Shown in pieces: positions 7,621 through 16,867 of a DNA stretch of 64,000 nucleotides. Both the position numbers and the translations under genes were made by a program. Under the pieces are notes generated by a model. That model was not told where the DNA came from. It made no database searches and worked only from the letters and a program-made list of their open reading frames with translations. The DNA is from Microbacterium testaceum (GTDB lineage: Bacteria; Actinomycetota; Actinomycetes; Actinomycetales; Microbacteriaceae), in the NCBI RefSeq assembly GCF_003075375.1, contig NZ_QDFT01000002.1:62001-126000 (forward strand), given 5' to 3'. Each line of letters begins with the position of its first letter. The stretch's first letter is position 1.

Positions 7621-8319
7621 ATGGATGCCACGGCGATCGACGACGTGCTCGACACGCGCCCGCAGCGTTTCCGGGCGACCGTCGGGATCGTGCTCATCGC
7701 GCTGGCCTCGGCCCTGGGCGCGTGGGTCTACGTGCGCGGACCGAGTCCGTTCACCGTCGACGTCTGGTGGAACCAGCTGTTCGCGGCAGCCCCCTCGGAG
7801 CCGCTGTACGTCTTCGCTCTCGTGATGGACCAGGTCGGGGGCCACCTCACGGCGGTGCTCATCGTGCCGGTTCTGGGGGCCGTCGCGATCTTCGCCACCC
7901 GACGACGGTGGTCGGCTCTGTACTTCCTCACCGCGTCGGTGGGCAGCGCCCTGCTCGTGCAGGTGCTCAAGCACACCTTCGGGCGCGCTCGGCCCGAGGA
8001 CATCCTGATCCTCAGCGACTACGGCTCGTTCCCGTCGGGGCACACGGCGAACGCGGCGACCATCGCCGTGGTGGCCGGAGTGCTCTTCCCCCGGGCCTGG
8101 GTGCGGGTCGTGGGCGCGGCCTGGGTGATCCTCATGGCCTTCAGCCGCACGTACCTGCACGCGCACTGGCTCTCGGACACCGTCGGCGGTGCCCTCGTGG
8201 GCGCCGGGGCGGCGCTGGTGCTGGCCGCGGCGTTCTCGCGTCTGCGCGCCCGCGACGAGGATCGGCTGACCATCAGACGCGCTCGCAAGGTGGATGCCGT
8301 GGAGGCGGGGTCGTCGTAG
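7621..8319 (+). CDS. PAP2-family phosphatase, membrane protein
   Basis: 232 aa with five to six predicted membrane helices. All three PAP2 motifs are visible: KHTFGRARP (K-x6-RP), FPSGHTAN (PSGH) and SRTYLHAHWLSD (SR-x5-H-x3-D), so the active site is complete. The family removes phosphate from lipid phosphates such as undecaprenyl pyrophosphate, phosphatidate or phosphatidylglycerol phosphate at the outer membrane face; the substrate here cannot be told. ATG 7621 is chosen over an upstream frame that is a shadow of the MFS gene. Its last codons contain the -10 box of the next gene. Confidence 0.9.
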   Translation: MDATAIDDVLDTRPQRFRATVGIVLIALASALGAWVYVRGPSPFTVDVWWNQLFAAAPSEPLYVFALVMDQVGGHLTAVLIVPVLGAVAIFATRRRWSALYFLTASVGSALLVQVLKHTFGRARPEDILILSDYGSFPSGHTANAATIAVVAGVLFPRAWVRVVGAAWVILMAFSRTYLHAHWLSDTVGGALVGAGAALVLAAAFSRLRARDEDRLTIRRARKVDAVEAGSS

Positions 8320-8322
8320 GCT
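8317..8322 (+). promoter_or_regulatory. -10 box TAGGCT, leaderless promoter of the HerA-like gene
   Basis: TAGGCT is followed by exactly 7 bases and then ATG 8330, so transcription would begin at or next to the start codon. This layout recurs at several genes in the window. Confidence 0.5.
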
Positions 8323-8329
8323 GACGCGC

Positions 8330-10318
8330 ATGACCGCGCCCGGTGACGTGCCCGCCGTTCCCTCCGACGCCGACGCCGAGGTGGCCCGACTGAGGGCCGC
8401 GGCCGAAGCCGCCGAGGCCGAGTTGCGCCTCGCCCGCGCCCGTGCGGACCTCGCCGAGGCCGAAGCGGCCGCGGCCCGGGCGCGCGTCGCCGCGGCGGGG
8501 GCGGGACCCGTTGTGGCGGCAGCGGATGAGCGCTCGGCGCCGGTCGTCGAGGCGGTCGCTGCTGCTCCGGCGGCTCCCGGGCCCGCCGCGGCCACGGGCC
8601 CCGCCGCGGACTCGTCCGCCGCGGCCACGGGCCCCGCCGCGGCACCGCCCGCTGCGACCCCCGCCGCCGCGCCGGCGGCCCCGGCCGAGGGACCGCTCAC
8701 GAGCGCGCAGGTCGCGGCGATCGCCGCCGGGTACGCCCTCGACGGTGCGGCGCTCGACCTCGGCGTCCTCGTCAACGGCGGGCCCGTGGCATCCGTCCCC
8801 GTTCGCATCCCGCTCGCGATGACCAACCGCCACGGACTCGTCGCCGGCGCGACCGGCACGGGCAAGACGCGGACGCTGCAGCTGCTGGCCGAGCAGCTGT
8901 CCGAGAACGGGGTGCCCGTCTTCGCCGCCGACATCAAGGGCGACCTGTCGGGACTCGCCGCGGCGGGGACGCCGAGCGACAAGCTGTCCGCCCGCACCGC
9001 GGCTCTCGGGCAGGACTGGTCGGCGCGGGCCTTCCCCACCGAGTTCTACGCGCTGGGCGACGACGTCGGTTCCGGCATCCCGGTGCGCGCGACGGTGTCG
9101 GGGTTCGGCCCGCTGCTGCTCAGCCGCGTCCTCGGGCTGAACGCGACGCAGGAGTCCAGCCTCGGTCTCGTCTTCCACTACGCCGACCAGAAGGGCCTCG
9201 CGCTCGTCGACCTGTCCGACCTGCGGGCCGTGCTCACCTTCCTCACCAGCGACGAGGGCAAGCCCGAGCTGAAGGGCATCGGCGGACTCTCGTCGGCCAC
9301 CGCGGGCGTGATCCTGCGCGAGCTCGTGGCGTTCTCGGCCGCCGGCGCCGACACGTTCTTCGGGGAGCCCGAGCTCGACGCGAGGGTGTTCCTGCGGACG
9401 GATGCCACGGGCGCGGGCATCGTGAGCCTGCTCGAGGTGCCGAACGTCGCCGCCCGGCCCGAGCTGTACTCGACGTTCCTGATGTACCTGCTTGCGGAGC
9501 TGTACGAGGTGCTGCCCGAGGTCGGGGACCTCGACAAGCCGAAGCTGGTGTTCTTCTTCGACGAGGCGCACCTGCTGTTCCGTGACGCGTCGAAGGCGTT
9601 CCTCGAGGCGATCACGCAGACCGTCCGCCTGATCCGTTCCAAGGGGGTCGGGGTGTTCTTCGTCACCCAGACGCCCAAGGACGTCCCCGGTGACGTGCTC
9701 GCCCAGCTCGGCTCGCGCGTGCAGCACGCGCTGCGCGCCTTCACCCCCGACGACGCCACGGCCCTGCGCGCCTCGGTGCGGACGTATCCCTCGTCCGGCT
9801 ACGACCTCGAGCGGGTGCTGCAGGAACTCGGCACGGGCGAGGCCATCGTGACCGTGATGAGCGAGCGGGGAGCGCCGACGCCGGTCGCGTGGACGCGCAT
9901 GTACGCCCCGCGGGCGTCGATGTCGCCCATCGCGCCGGATGCCATGGCGGCGGCGGTCGCGGCATCCCCCCTCTTCGCGGACTACGGGACGCCGATCGAT
10001 CGCGAGTCGGCGCGCGAGATCCTCGCCGCGCGCATGCAGGCGGCCACCGAGGCCCGCGAGGCCGAGGAGCGCGCGAAGAAGGCCGCCGCCGACCAGGCCG
10101 AGTACGCCAAGCAGAAGGCCGCGATCGACAAGGCCCACGCCGAGGCGCAGAAGAAGGCGCAGCGCGAGTACGAGCGGATCCTGAAGTCCACCGCGGCGCC
10201 GCGCGGACGCGCCAGCGCCCCCGCACCGGGGCTCGACGGCCTGCTGGGGCGCGGGGCGACGAAGTCGATCGTGACGGGCGTCATCCGCGGGTTGTTCGGC
10301 AACGGCCGGCGGCGCTGA
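8330..10318 (+). CDS. HerA-like helicase/ATPase (DUF853 family)
   Basis: 662 aa. An Ala/Glu/Arg-rich coiled coil (about residues 12-60) and an Ala/Pro-rich linker (about 60-125) precede a FtsK/HerA-type ATPase domain. Walker A is GATGTGKT near residue 175, and Walker B is KLVFFFDEAH with adjacent acidic residues. The C-terminus is a charged Ala/Lys/Glu helix. DUF853 proteins resemble the archaeal HerA DNA-translocating hexamer, but their bacterial role is not established. The gene stands alone with its own leaderless-type start, and no NurA nuclease partner is nearby. Confidence 0.87.
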   Translation: MTAPGDVPAVPSDADAEVARLRAAAEAAEAELRLARARADLAEAEAAAARARVAAAGAGPVVAAADERSAPVVEAVAAAPAAPGPAAATGPAADSSAAATGPAAAPPAATPAAAPAAPAEGPLTSAQVAAIAAGYALDGAALDLGVLVNGGPVASVPVRIPLAMTNRHGLVAGATGTGKTRTLQLLAEQLSENGVPVFAADIKGDLSGLAAAGTPSDKLSARTAALGQDWSARAFPTEFYALGDDVGSGIPVRATVSGFGPLLLSRVLGLNATQESSLGLVFHYADQKGLALVDLSDLRAVLTFLTSDEGKPELKGIGGLSSATAGVILRELVAFSAAGADTFFGEPELDARVFLRTDATGAGIVSLLEVPNVAARPELYSTFLMYLLAELYEVLPEVGDLDKPKLVFFFDEAHLLFRDASKAFLEAITQTVRLIRSKGVGVFFVTQTPKDVPGDVLAQLGSRVQHALRAFTPDDATALRASVRTYPSSGYDLERVLQELGTGEAIVTVMSERGAPTPVAWTRMYAPRASMSPIAPDAMAAAVAASPLFADYGTPIDRESAREILAARMQAATEAREAEERAKKAAADQAEYAKQKAAIDKAHAEAQKKAQREYERILKSTAAPRGRASAPAPGLDGLLGRGATKSIVTGVIRGLFGNGRRR

Positions 10319-10369
10319 CGAGGACGGCGCGGCGCCCCCTCGCGCGTGCGGGGGATCCGCCGCGCGTGC

Positions 10370-10581
10370 GCTGAGTCACTGATGTGCGCAAAGTCCGTCG
10401 GATTCGGGGTGCCGGGGCTGAGGTTGTGCACATCGCGGAGGTTGTGCACGCGCTCGGGTGCGGGACCCGCCGTCGCCGCGCGTGCGCGAGGGCGAGCGCT
10501 GAGTCAGTGATGTGCGCAAAGTCCGTCGGATTCGGGGTGCCGGGGCTGAGGTTGTGCATATCGCGGAGGATGTGCGCAGCG
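10370..10581. repeat. Two direct copies of an 84-bp intergenic repeat
   Basis: Copy 1 spans about 10370-10453 and copy 2 about 10498-10581, offset 128 bp, differing at only a few positions. Both start GCTGAGTCA and contain GTGCGCAAAGTCCGTCGG. Each copy has an internal inverted repeat, GATGTGCGCAA against TTGTGCACATC in copy 1 (10381-10391 and 10424-10434). The gap 10319-10695 has no believable gene. Confidence 0.75.
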
Positions 10582-10654
10582 CGGGAGACACCGCGGCGCG
10601 TCAGGGCGACGCATGCGCCGCGGACCGGCCGACGTCGCCGCGCGCTGGAAGGAC

Positions 10655-10688
10655 GGGGATGGATGCCGGGGCTCCGGCATCCGTCCCC
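10655..10688 (-). terminator. Hairpin terminator of the MHS transporter gene
   Basis: Fifteen-bp arms (10655-10669 and 10674-10688) with one mismatch and a 4-base loop, beginning 7 bases after the stop of the minus-strand transporter gene. The stem contains GGATGCC and GGCATCC. Confidence 0.65.
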
Positions 10689-10695
10689 CTTCCTG

Positions 10696-12165
10696 TCAGC
10701 CGCGGCGGATCGCCAACGGCATGGTCGAGGTGTCGATGAGCGGGTCGCTGTCCTGACGCTCGACCAGGGCCGCGGCCTCGGCGGGCGTCTCGACCGTGGG
10801 CATCGACCCCAGCAGGGGGCGCTTCGCGGTCTCCCGCATCGCCAGCAGGGCGACGAGGCCGAGGGCGGCGAAGAACATGATGTAGAACGCCGGCATGAGC
10901 GTGTTGCCGGTCAGGTCGATGAGGGCCTGGCTGAAGAGCGGGGTGGTGCCGCCGAACAGCGACACGGCCACGTTGTACGCCACCGCCATCGCCCCGAAGC
11001 GCGAGGCCGTCGGAAAGAGCGCCGGCAGAGCGGATGCCGAGATCGCCACGTAGAACGCCACCGGTACCGCCGCCATGCACAGCGCCACCATGACCGCCCA
11101 CAGCTCGCCGATCTGCATGATGAGGAACGCCGGGACGAGCAGCACGAGGGCCGAGCCGGCGGCGATCGCGTAGACGGGTTTGCGGCCGATGCGGTCGCTC
11201 AACCGGCCGATCAGGGGGAGCGCGGCCGACATCACCAGCAGCACGGGAACCGTGGCCACCGCGGCGGTGATGTTCGACACGCCCACCTCTTTCTCGAGGT
11301 AGGTGGGCATGTAGCTCGTCAGCGCGTAGCCGGCCGTGTTGGTCGCCGCGACGAGCGCGATCCCGATCAGCAGGGCCTTCCAATGGTGGCGGACGATGCC
11401 CACCAGGCCCTGGCGGGCCATCGGGTCGTCGGCATCCGTCGCGACGGTGTCCGCCTGCTCGAAGGCGGGCGTCTCGGGGATGCGCAGACGGAAGTAGATC
11501 GCGACGATACCGAGGGGCACGGCGAGCAGGAAGGGGATGCGCCAGCCGTAATCGACCATCGCGTTCTCGCCCGAGACCGCGGTGGTGATCGCGGTGGTGA
11601 GGGCGACGGCCGAGGCGCCCGCGGCGAAGCCGACGTACGAGCCGACGTCGAGCCAGGACGACCAGAACCCGCGCCGACGGTCGGGCGAGAACTCCGAGAC
11701 GTAGGTGGTGGCCCCGGCGTACTCGCCGCCTGTCGAGAAGCCCTGCACCATCTTCAGCAGGTACAGCGGGATGATCGCCCACAGCCCGATCTGCGCGGAC
11801 GTGGGCAGGACGCCGATCAGCGCCGTGGCCGTGGCCATCATGGCCATGGTGAGGAAGAGCACCTTCTGCCGCCCGATGCGGTCGCCCAGGGGGCCGAGCA
11901 CGAAACCGCCGAAGGGGCGCACGAGGAAGGAGATCGCGAAGCCGAGCAGGGTGACCAGCAGACCCCAGGGCGCGGGCACGTCGGATGCGAAGACGACGGT
12001 CAGCGTCACGGCGAGGTACCCGTAGATGCCGAAGTCGAACCACTCCATGAAGTTGCCGACGACGGTACCGCCGATCGCCGTGCGCACGCGCTTCGTGTCG
12101 ACGACCACGACGTCGTCGACCTCGAGCCGAGGGGAGCCGGATGCCGAGGAGGATTTCTCGTTCAT
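10696..12165 (-). CDS. MFS transporter, metabolite:H+ symporter (MHS) type
   Basis: 489 aa with 12 predicted membrane helices. The MHS signature NFMEWFDFGIYGYLA lies near residues 38-52, the loop 2-3 motif is GPLGDRIGRQKV, and a TGGEYAGATTY stretch follows in helix 4-5. This subfamily, related to ProP, KgtP and ShiA, takes up organic acids, betaines or shikimate with protons; the substrate is unknown. The start ATG 12165 is the best fit to family length, but AAGG directly abuts it, which is poor spacing, so an alternative internal start is possible. A carboxylesterase gene lies upstream on the same strand. Confidence 0.87.
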   Translation of the reverse strand: MNEKSSSASGSPRLEVDDVVVVDTKRVRTAIGGTVVGNFMEWFDFGIYGYLAVTLTVVFASDVPAPWGLLVTLLGFAISFLVRPFGGFVLGPLGDRIGRQKVLFLTMAMMATATALIGVLPTSAQIGLWAIIPLYLLKMVQGFSTGGEYAGATTYVSEFSPDRRRGFWSSWLDVGSYVGFAAGASAVALTTAITTAVSGENAMVDYGWRIPFLLAVPLGIVAIYFRLRIPETPAFEQADTVATDADDPMARQGLVGIVRHHWKALLIGIALVAATNTAGYALTSYMPTYLEKEVGVSNITAAVATVPVLLVMSAALPLIGRLSDRIGRKPVYAIAAGSALVLLVPAFLIMQIGELWAVMVALCMAAVPVAFYVAISASALPALFPTASRFGAMAVAYNVAVSLFGGTTPLFSQALIDLTGNTLMPAFYIMFFAALGLVALLAMRETAKRPLLGSMPTVETPAEAAALVERQDSDPLIDTSTMPLAIRRG

Positions 12166-12227
12166 CCTTCTAGCGTTACTCCGATCCGCCCGTCGTTTCC
12201 AGTCGGGGCGGCGCGGAGGGCGCCGTG

Positions 12228-13790
12228 CTACCGGAAGGCGAGCACCTCGTCGCCCCACGCCTCGCGCAGCTCGTGGTCGAGGTCGGCGACGACCCGATCG
12301 CGTCGGTCGATGACGAGCGTCTCGCGCGGGTCGGGGCCGTCGCAGCGGAACGGCTGCCACGAGACGGCGTCCGGCGCGTCGGGGGAGTCGCCGCGGGCGA
12401 AGGCGACCCACCGCGCCTGCATGCGCGCCGAGATCTCTTCGGCCACCCGTCGGCCGCCGAGGCGGAACGTCAGGTCCTTCGGGCCGCTGACGAGATTGCC
12501 CCACAGATAGGGCAGCTCGCTGGCGTGCGTGGCCCCCAGGCCGATCAGGCGCAGGAAGGGGGCGGCGTGATCGAAACGGTACAGCCACACCGGTGCGACG
12601 GCGGAGTGCCCCTCCGCCAGCCACAGCGTCGGCAGGCGGAAGCCGATGTCGCGCGCGACGCCCAGCCCCACGGCGCGGTGGCGCACGTGCTCGTACGCGG
12701 TCAGCACCTGCTCGCGGCTGGGCAGCTCGACGCCGGGGTTCTCGGCCGCCATCGCGGCGAACATCTGCTCGAGACGGTCCCCGGTGATGGGGATGAGCGG
12801 CGACTTCATGAACGAGAACAGCGACGCCTCGTCCTTATTGGTACCGATCATCAGCGGGACGGGCAGACCGCGGCCCTCGCGCAGGACGGTGAGCGGCGCC
12901 TCGGGCAGCAGATCGCCGTCGACGACGGGCGCGAAGGCGAGCGTTCCGGGGGCGGTGGTGGGCACCTCGGCGTACACGGTCTGACCGGCCTCGACCACGC
13001 GCTCGACCGCGATGGCCCGGACCGCATCCGCCGCCCGCGGATCGGCCGGATCGATCGAGAGCAGTTCGAGGAAACGGGATGCCACCCGCCGCGCCCGGTC
13101 GGGACCGTACATGCTCGACGCGGGCGACGACTGCGCGATCGCCCGGTGGAACAGACCCGCTGCCGACGGCGTCGCCAGGAGCGTCGTGACCAGACCGCCA
13201 CCGGCCGATTCGCCGAAGACGGTCACCCGTTCGGGATCGCCGCCGAAGGCCGAGATGTTGCGCTGCACCCAGCGCAGTGCGAGCAGCACATCCTTGAGGG
13301 CGAGGTTGCCGTCGAAGCCGCCGCCCGGCAACGCGCTCGACAGGTCGACGAAGCCGAGCGCCCCCAGGCGGTAGTTGATCGTGACCACCACGACCTCGCC
13401 GGTCGACACCATCGACGTCGCGTCGTACAGCGGCTGGCTCGACGCCCCGAACGTGTATGCGCCGCCGTGCAGCCACACCATCACCGGGCGGGCGGGCGCG
13501 CTCTCGTCGATCGGCGTCCAGACGTTCAGCGAGAGGCAGTCCTCGTCCTGCACGCTGCCGTCGCCGAGGGCGATCGCCGGGGTCACGGGCTGCGGGCAGA
13601 CGGGGCCGAAGGTCGTGGCATCCCTCGTCTCCGACAGGTCGGGCGCGGGGACGGGATCGCGGAAGCGGCGCTCGCCCGCGGTGGGGAGGGCGTACGGGAT
13701 GCCGCGCCACACCTGGACACCGCGGTCGACGGTGCCGACGAAGGTGCCGGCGGGTGATTCGGCCCGGCAGGGGACGGAAGGAGGGGTCAT
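12228..13790 (-). CDS. Carboxylesterase, type B
   Basis: 520 aa alpha/beta hydrolase of the carboxylesterase/para-nitrobenzyl esterase family. Visible features are the oxyanion-hole region VWLHGGAY, the nucleophile elbow FGESAGGG (catalytic Ser), and a late His in GATHASELPY; the acidic member is probably in TNKDEASLF. The early EDCLSLNVWTP motif is also typical. No signal peptide is evident, so it is probably cytoplasmic. It hydrolyses carboxylic esters; natural substrate unknown. ATG 13790 has GAGGA upstream, and the gene begins only 8 bases after the GAP-family gene, suggesting co-transcription. Confidence 0.92.
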   Translation of the reverse strand: MTPPSVPCRAESPAGTFVGTVDRGVQVWRGIPYALPTAGERRFRDPVPAPDLSETRDATTFGPVCPQPVTPAIALGDGSVQDEDCLSLNVWTPIDESAPARPVMVWLHGGAYTFGASSQPLYDATSMVSTGEVVVVTINYRLGALGFVDLSSALPGGGFDGNLALKDVLLALRWVQRNISAFGGDPERVTVFGESAGGGLVTTLLATPSAAGLFHRAIAQSSPASSMYGPDRARRVASRFLELLSIDPADPRAADAVRAIAVERVVEAGQTVYAEVPTTAPGTLAFAPVVDGDLLPEAPLTVLREGRGLPVPLMIGTNKDEASLFSFMKSPLIPITGDRLEQMFAAMAAENPGVELPSREQVLTAYEHVRHRAVGLGVARDIGFRLPTLWLAEGHSAVAPVWLYRFDHAAPFLRLIGLGATHASELPYLWGNLVSGPKDLTFRLGGRRVAEEISARMQARWVAFARGDSPDAPDAVSWQPFRCDGPDPRETLVIDRRDRVVADLDHELREAWGDEVLAFR

Positions 13791-13798
13791 GTCGGTCC

Positions 13799-14473
13799 TC
13801 ACGCGAGCTGGTGGATGAGGTGGGCCGCCTCGTTGGCGGCGAGGATGGCGAACAGTACGGTCATGATCACGGCGTTGTGCTCGATCATCTCGCTCTTGAG
13901 GCGGTCGAGGGCCGTCGTGATGCGCGGGATGCCGGTGGCACCGAGCACGGTCGGGAGGATCAGGGTGAGCGAACCCGCCACCGCCAGCGCGACGCACAGC
14001 AGCACCGTGGCGGCGATCGGCAGATGCGCCGCGCCGATCAGGGCGCCGCCCTTGAGCTCGAGGGGCAGGTTCTTGCTGTTCGTCGCCGCCATGAGCAGGC
14101 CGAGGCCGGCGGCGCGGCCGAGGGTGATCGAGTCCATCGCGGCGAGCCACTTGGGTGCGACGGCCGGCTGACCGTGGCGCGGTCGACCGCGCCAGCTGAC
14201 CACGGCGAAGGCCGCGAACCCCACGGTCAGCAGCGCCCCCAGGACCACGACCACCACGTTGCCCTTCGCTCCGCCCGACGCGCCGGACGCGCCGGCCGCG
14301 GTCAGCGCGCCCACGGCGATCGCGGCGAGTGTGACCGCGAAGAAGGTCGCCGTGTACGCCGGAGCCGCTCGGCGTCCGCGCGTCGACAGCAGGATCGCGA
14401 CGACGGCGACGATCGGCAGCGGAGAGATCGCCATGCCGACGGCCAGGGGCAGGAGTGCGGTGAGCTCGGACAT
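13799..14473 (-). CDS. GAP/Sap-family membrane protein
   Basis: 224 aa with six predicted membrane helices. It begins with the hydrophobic segment LLPLAVGMAISPLPIVAVVA, typical of the GAP (Sap) family related to mycobacterial glycolipid- and sulfolipid-addressing proteins. The ATNSKNLPLELKGG stretch in the middle fits the family's conserved central motif. A lipid- or small-molecule-export role is inferred from the family and not shown. ATG 14473 is the start closest to the first helix. It follows the kinase-like gene by 10 bases and precedes the esterase by 8, so the run is probably one transcript. Confidence 0.8.
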   Translation of the reverse strand: MSELTALLPLAVGMAISPLPIVAVVAILLSTRGRRAAPAYTATFFAVTLAAIAVGALTAAGASGASGGAKGNVVVVVLGALLTVGFAAFAVVSWRGRPRHGQPAVAPKWLAAMDSITLGRAAGLGLLMAATNSKNLPLELKGGALIGAAHLPIAATVLLCVALAVAGSLTLILPTVLGATGIPRITTALDRLKSEMIEHNAVIMTVLFAILAANEAAHLIHQLA

Positions 14474-14483
14474 CGCGGCGAGG

Positions 14484-16163
14484 CTACGCCCGCGGCATCC
14501 GGGTCCCGTCGCGATGTTCGGTCGACACGACAATCGGCGCGCCGGGGGTCAGATCGGCGGTCAGACGCACCGTGTCGGCGTCGGCCGTCAGTCGTCCCCC
14601 CAGACGTCCCACCCACGCATCGCGTCGCAGCGCCGCACCGGGAGCGAGCGTGCCGGGCGTCTCGACCTCCACGCGCAGCCGGGGGCCGCCGCCGGTCCGG
14701 ACCACGCGGGCGGTCACGACCGCTTCGCGGCGGCGGGCGTGCTTCGCGGCGTTCAGCAGCCCCTCGGCGACGACCTCGACCGCCTCGCCGGCGAGGGCCG
14801 CGTCGGCGTCGAGCAGAGCGCGGGCCTCGGCATCGAACCGGGTGTCGATCCGCAGGGCGTGTCCCCACGTGGCCACGAGGGCGTCCAGCGCGGGGGCGTC
14901 CGCGGCGGTGGGCGGTGCGGCGAAGGCGCGCTCGACGTCGTCGGCGAGCGACGCCAGCACCGGCGACAGCGCGGCCGTGTCCGAGGGGCGGGGATCGGGA
15001 TGCCGCAGGGCCCACAGCACGAGGGCGCTCTGCACGTCGCGGTGCAGCACCTCGGCCGCAGCCCTCAGACCGGCTCGCGAGCCGCGGGTGCCGCGGTCGT
15101 CCGACCGCGTCAGGGCCGTGATCGCGGTGGACAGTCGACGGCGCTCGACGGCGACGGCGCGCGCGCCGGTGCGCCATCTCGTCATCGCCCAGGCCAGGGC
15201 CGGGAAGGCCAGCGCGGGAACGGCTGCCGTGGGCCATGCCACGCCCTGCGCGCTCGCGAGCGCCGTCAGGAACAGCCCTGCCAGAACGGCCGACCACGCG
15301 TACCGTCGCGTCCGTCGCCGCGGGGACCGCCGGGCCCGCCCGAGGCGCGGCAGGGCCTCGGCGGCCGAGCCCACCAGCAGGGTGAGGGCGATGCCCGTCG
15401 CCACGGCGACCGCATCCACCGTCCGCACCGCGAACGGCAGCACCGCCAGCGCGTACGTCGCGCTCACCGTCCCCGTCGCCGGAAGGCGCGTCAGCATCGG
15501 CGCGCGTCGCGACGCGGGCGCCGCGATCGGGACGCGGGGTTTCGCCAGGGATAGCGCCGGCAGGTCGTGAGCACGCGCGCGCACGGCGGCGGCGCGGGCC
15601 CGGACGGCGTCGGCATCCGCCTCGACGGGAGCGCGCACCAGCGCGGCCGCGGCCTGGACGGCGGCCGCGGCCTCGGCCGCGAACAGGCGTGCGCGCTCGG
15701 TGCTCGCGCGCAGGTCGTCGCGCACCGAGCGGAGGAGGGCGTTGGTGGATCGGGCGGTGCGCGCGGCATCCACCAGGACCGCCGTACCGGCGAGCGCGAT
15801 CGCCCAGACGAGCACGTTGGTCGCCGCGCGCAGCACCTCGGCTCCCGGGGCTGGGGCGGGCAGCCCGAGGGCGAGAGAAACGGCATCCTGCATCGACGGC
15901 CGCGAGACGGCCCACGCGAGCAGCGCGATCAGGACGATCGCACCGCGCACGGCGGGGCGGGTCGTCGCTCGCTCGGCGACCGCGACCACGGCCCAGACGA
16001 GCGCGGACAGGCCCGCGGTCGCGATCGAGACGACGAGGCGCTGGCCGGGGTGCAGCGGGACGGGAGTGGGCGCCAGAACGACGACCGACACGAGCAGGAT
16101 CACCGCGAAGGTGTACCGGGTGACGAACCGTCCGCTCGTGACGACGCCGACGAGACCCCTCAT
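14484..16163 (-). CDS. Atypical sensor histidine kinase-like membrane protein
   Basis: 559 aa. The N-terminal two thirds holds about eight predicted membrane helices in two blocks separated by an Ala/Arg-rich helical region (about residues 130-200). The C-terminal third looks like a degenerate DesK/NarX-type kinase: LHRDVQSAL resembles a phospho-acceptor His box, and VAEGLLNAAKHARR resembles the ATPase N box. I cannot see convincing G1/G2 glycine motifs, so catalytic ability is doubtful. The start overlaps the stop of the response-regulator gene by ATGA, which strongly implies a working pair. It may be a reduced or pseudo-kinase. Confidence 0.7.
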   Translation of the reverse strand: MRGLVGVVTSGRFVTRYTFAVILLVSVVVLAPTPVPLHPGQRLVVSIATAGLSALVWAVVAVAERATTRPAVRGAIVLIALLAWAVSRPSMQDAVSLALGLPAPAPGAEVLRAATNVLVWAIALAGTAVLVDAARTARSTNALLRSVRDDLRASTERARLFAAEAAAAVQAAAALVRAPVEADADAVRARAAAVRARAHDLPALSLAKPRVPIAAPASRRAPMLTRLPATGTVSATYALAVLPFAVRTVDAVAVATGIALTLLVGSAAEALPRLGRARRSPRRRTRRYAWSAVLAGLFLTALASAQGVAWPTAAVPALAFPALAWAMTRWRTGARAVAVERRRLSTAITALTRSDDRGTRGSRAGLRAAAEVLHRDVQSALVLWALRHPDPRPSDTAALSPVLASLADDVERAFAAPPTAADAPALDALVATWGHALRIDTRFDAEARALLDADAALAGEAVEVVAEGLLNAAKHARRREAVVTARVVRTGGGPRLRVEVETPGTLAPGAALRRDAWVGRLGGRLTADADTVRLTADLTPGAPIVVSTEHRDGTRMPRA

Positions 16164-16789
16164 GACACGGAGCCGAACTCCGCCATGTACAGCGCACTCG
16201 CCCGCACCCGCGCGTTCGTGGACGGATCGGATGCCAGCCCCAGCCGCTCGAACATGCGGCTCACCGCCCGCTCCACCGCCCGGACGCCGGTTCCGCGATC
16301 GGCGGCGATCTGCGCATTGGTCCACCCGCGCGCGACGAGGGCCAGGATCTCGACCTGCTGCCGGGTGAGCACCGCCAGCGGCGAGGCGCGCGGCGACGGG
16401 GACACCGCATCGGGCGAGGAATCGGCCAGGGCGGTCTCGAGGGCCCGCACCACGACGTCGGCCGAGGTCACGTCGAGCTTCGAGAGGAAGACGGCGCCCG
16501 CGGGTCCACCGGTGGCCGCGCCGGGGAAGCTGCTCAGGAACACCACGGCCAGGTGCGGGGCGAGGCCGGTCAGCATCACCGCCAGCTCGACGCCCGACGG
16601 ACGCGAACCCAGGTCGATGTCGGTCAGCAGGACGTCGGGATCGGTGCGCGAGAAAGCGTCCACGGCCCCGGCCGCATCGGCGACCCCCGTGGCCTCGAAC
16701 CCGCGGTGGGCGAGCATGTCGCACAGCAGCGCACGCATGGCCGGCTGGTCCTCGACGACGAGCACGCGTCTCACCCACGCGGTCTGCAC
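16160..16789 (-). CDS. LuxR/NarL-type response regulator
   Basis: 209 aa. The receiver domain (about residues 8-125) has acidic residues at VVED and the phospho-acceptor Asp at about residue 57 in LLTDIDL. The C-terminal helix-turn-helix (about 140-200) carries LTRQQVEILALVARGWTNAQIA, matching the GerE/LuxR pattern. The start is probably GTG 16789; GTG 16774, five codons later, is possible. Neither has a strong ribosome site. It is coupled by ATGA to the downstream kinase-like protein and divergent from the NAD-binding protein at 16868. Confidence 0.85.
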   Translation of the reverse strand: MQTAWVRRVLVVEDQPAMRALLCDMLAHRGFEATGVADAAGAVDAFSRTDPDVLLTDIDLGSRPSGVELAVMLTGLAPHLAVVFLSSFPGAATGGPAGAVFLSKLDVTSADVVVRALETALADSSPDAVSPSPRASPLAVLTRQQVEILALVARGWTNAQIAADRGTGVRAVERAVSRMFERLGLASDPSTNARVRASALYMAEFGSVS

Positions 16790-16867
16790 GCGCTCACTTT
16801 ATCGTCGCGCACCCCCGCGATCCGTCAAGCCCTGGGCGATGTCGGAGCCCCGGCGTACCGTGTGGCC

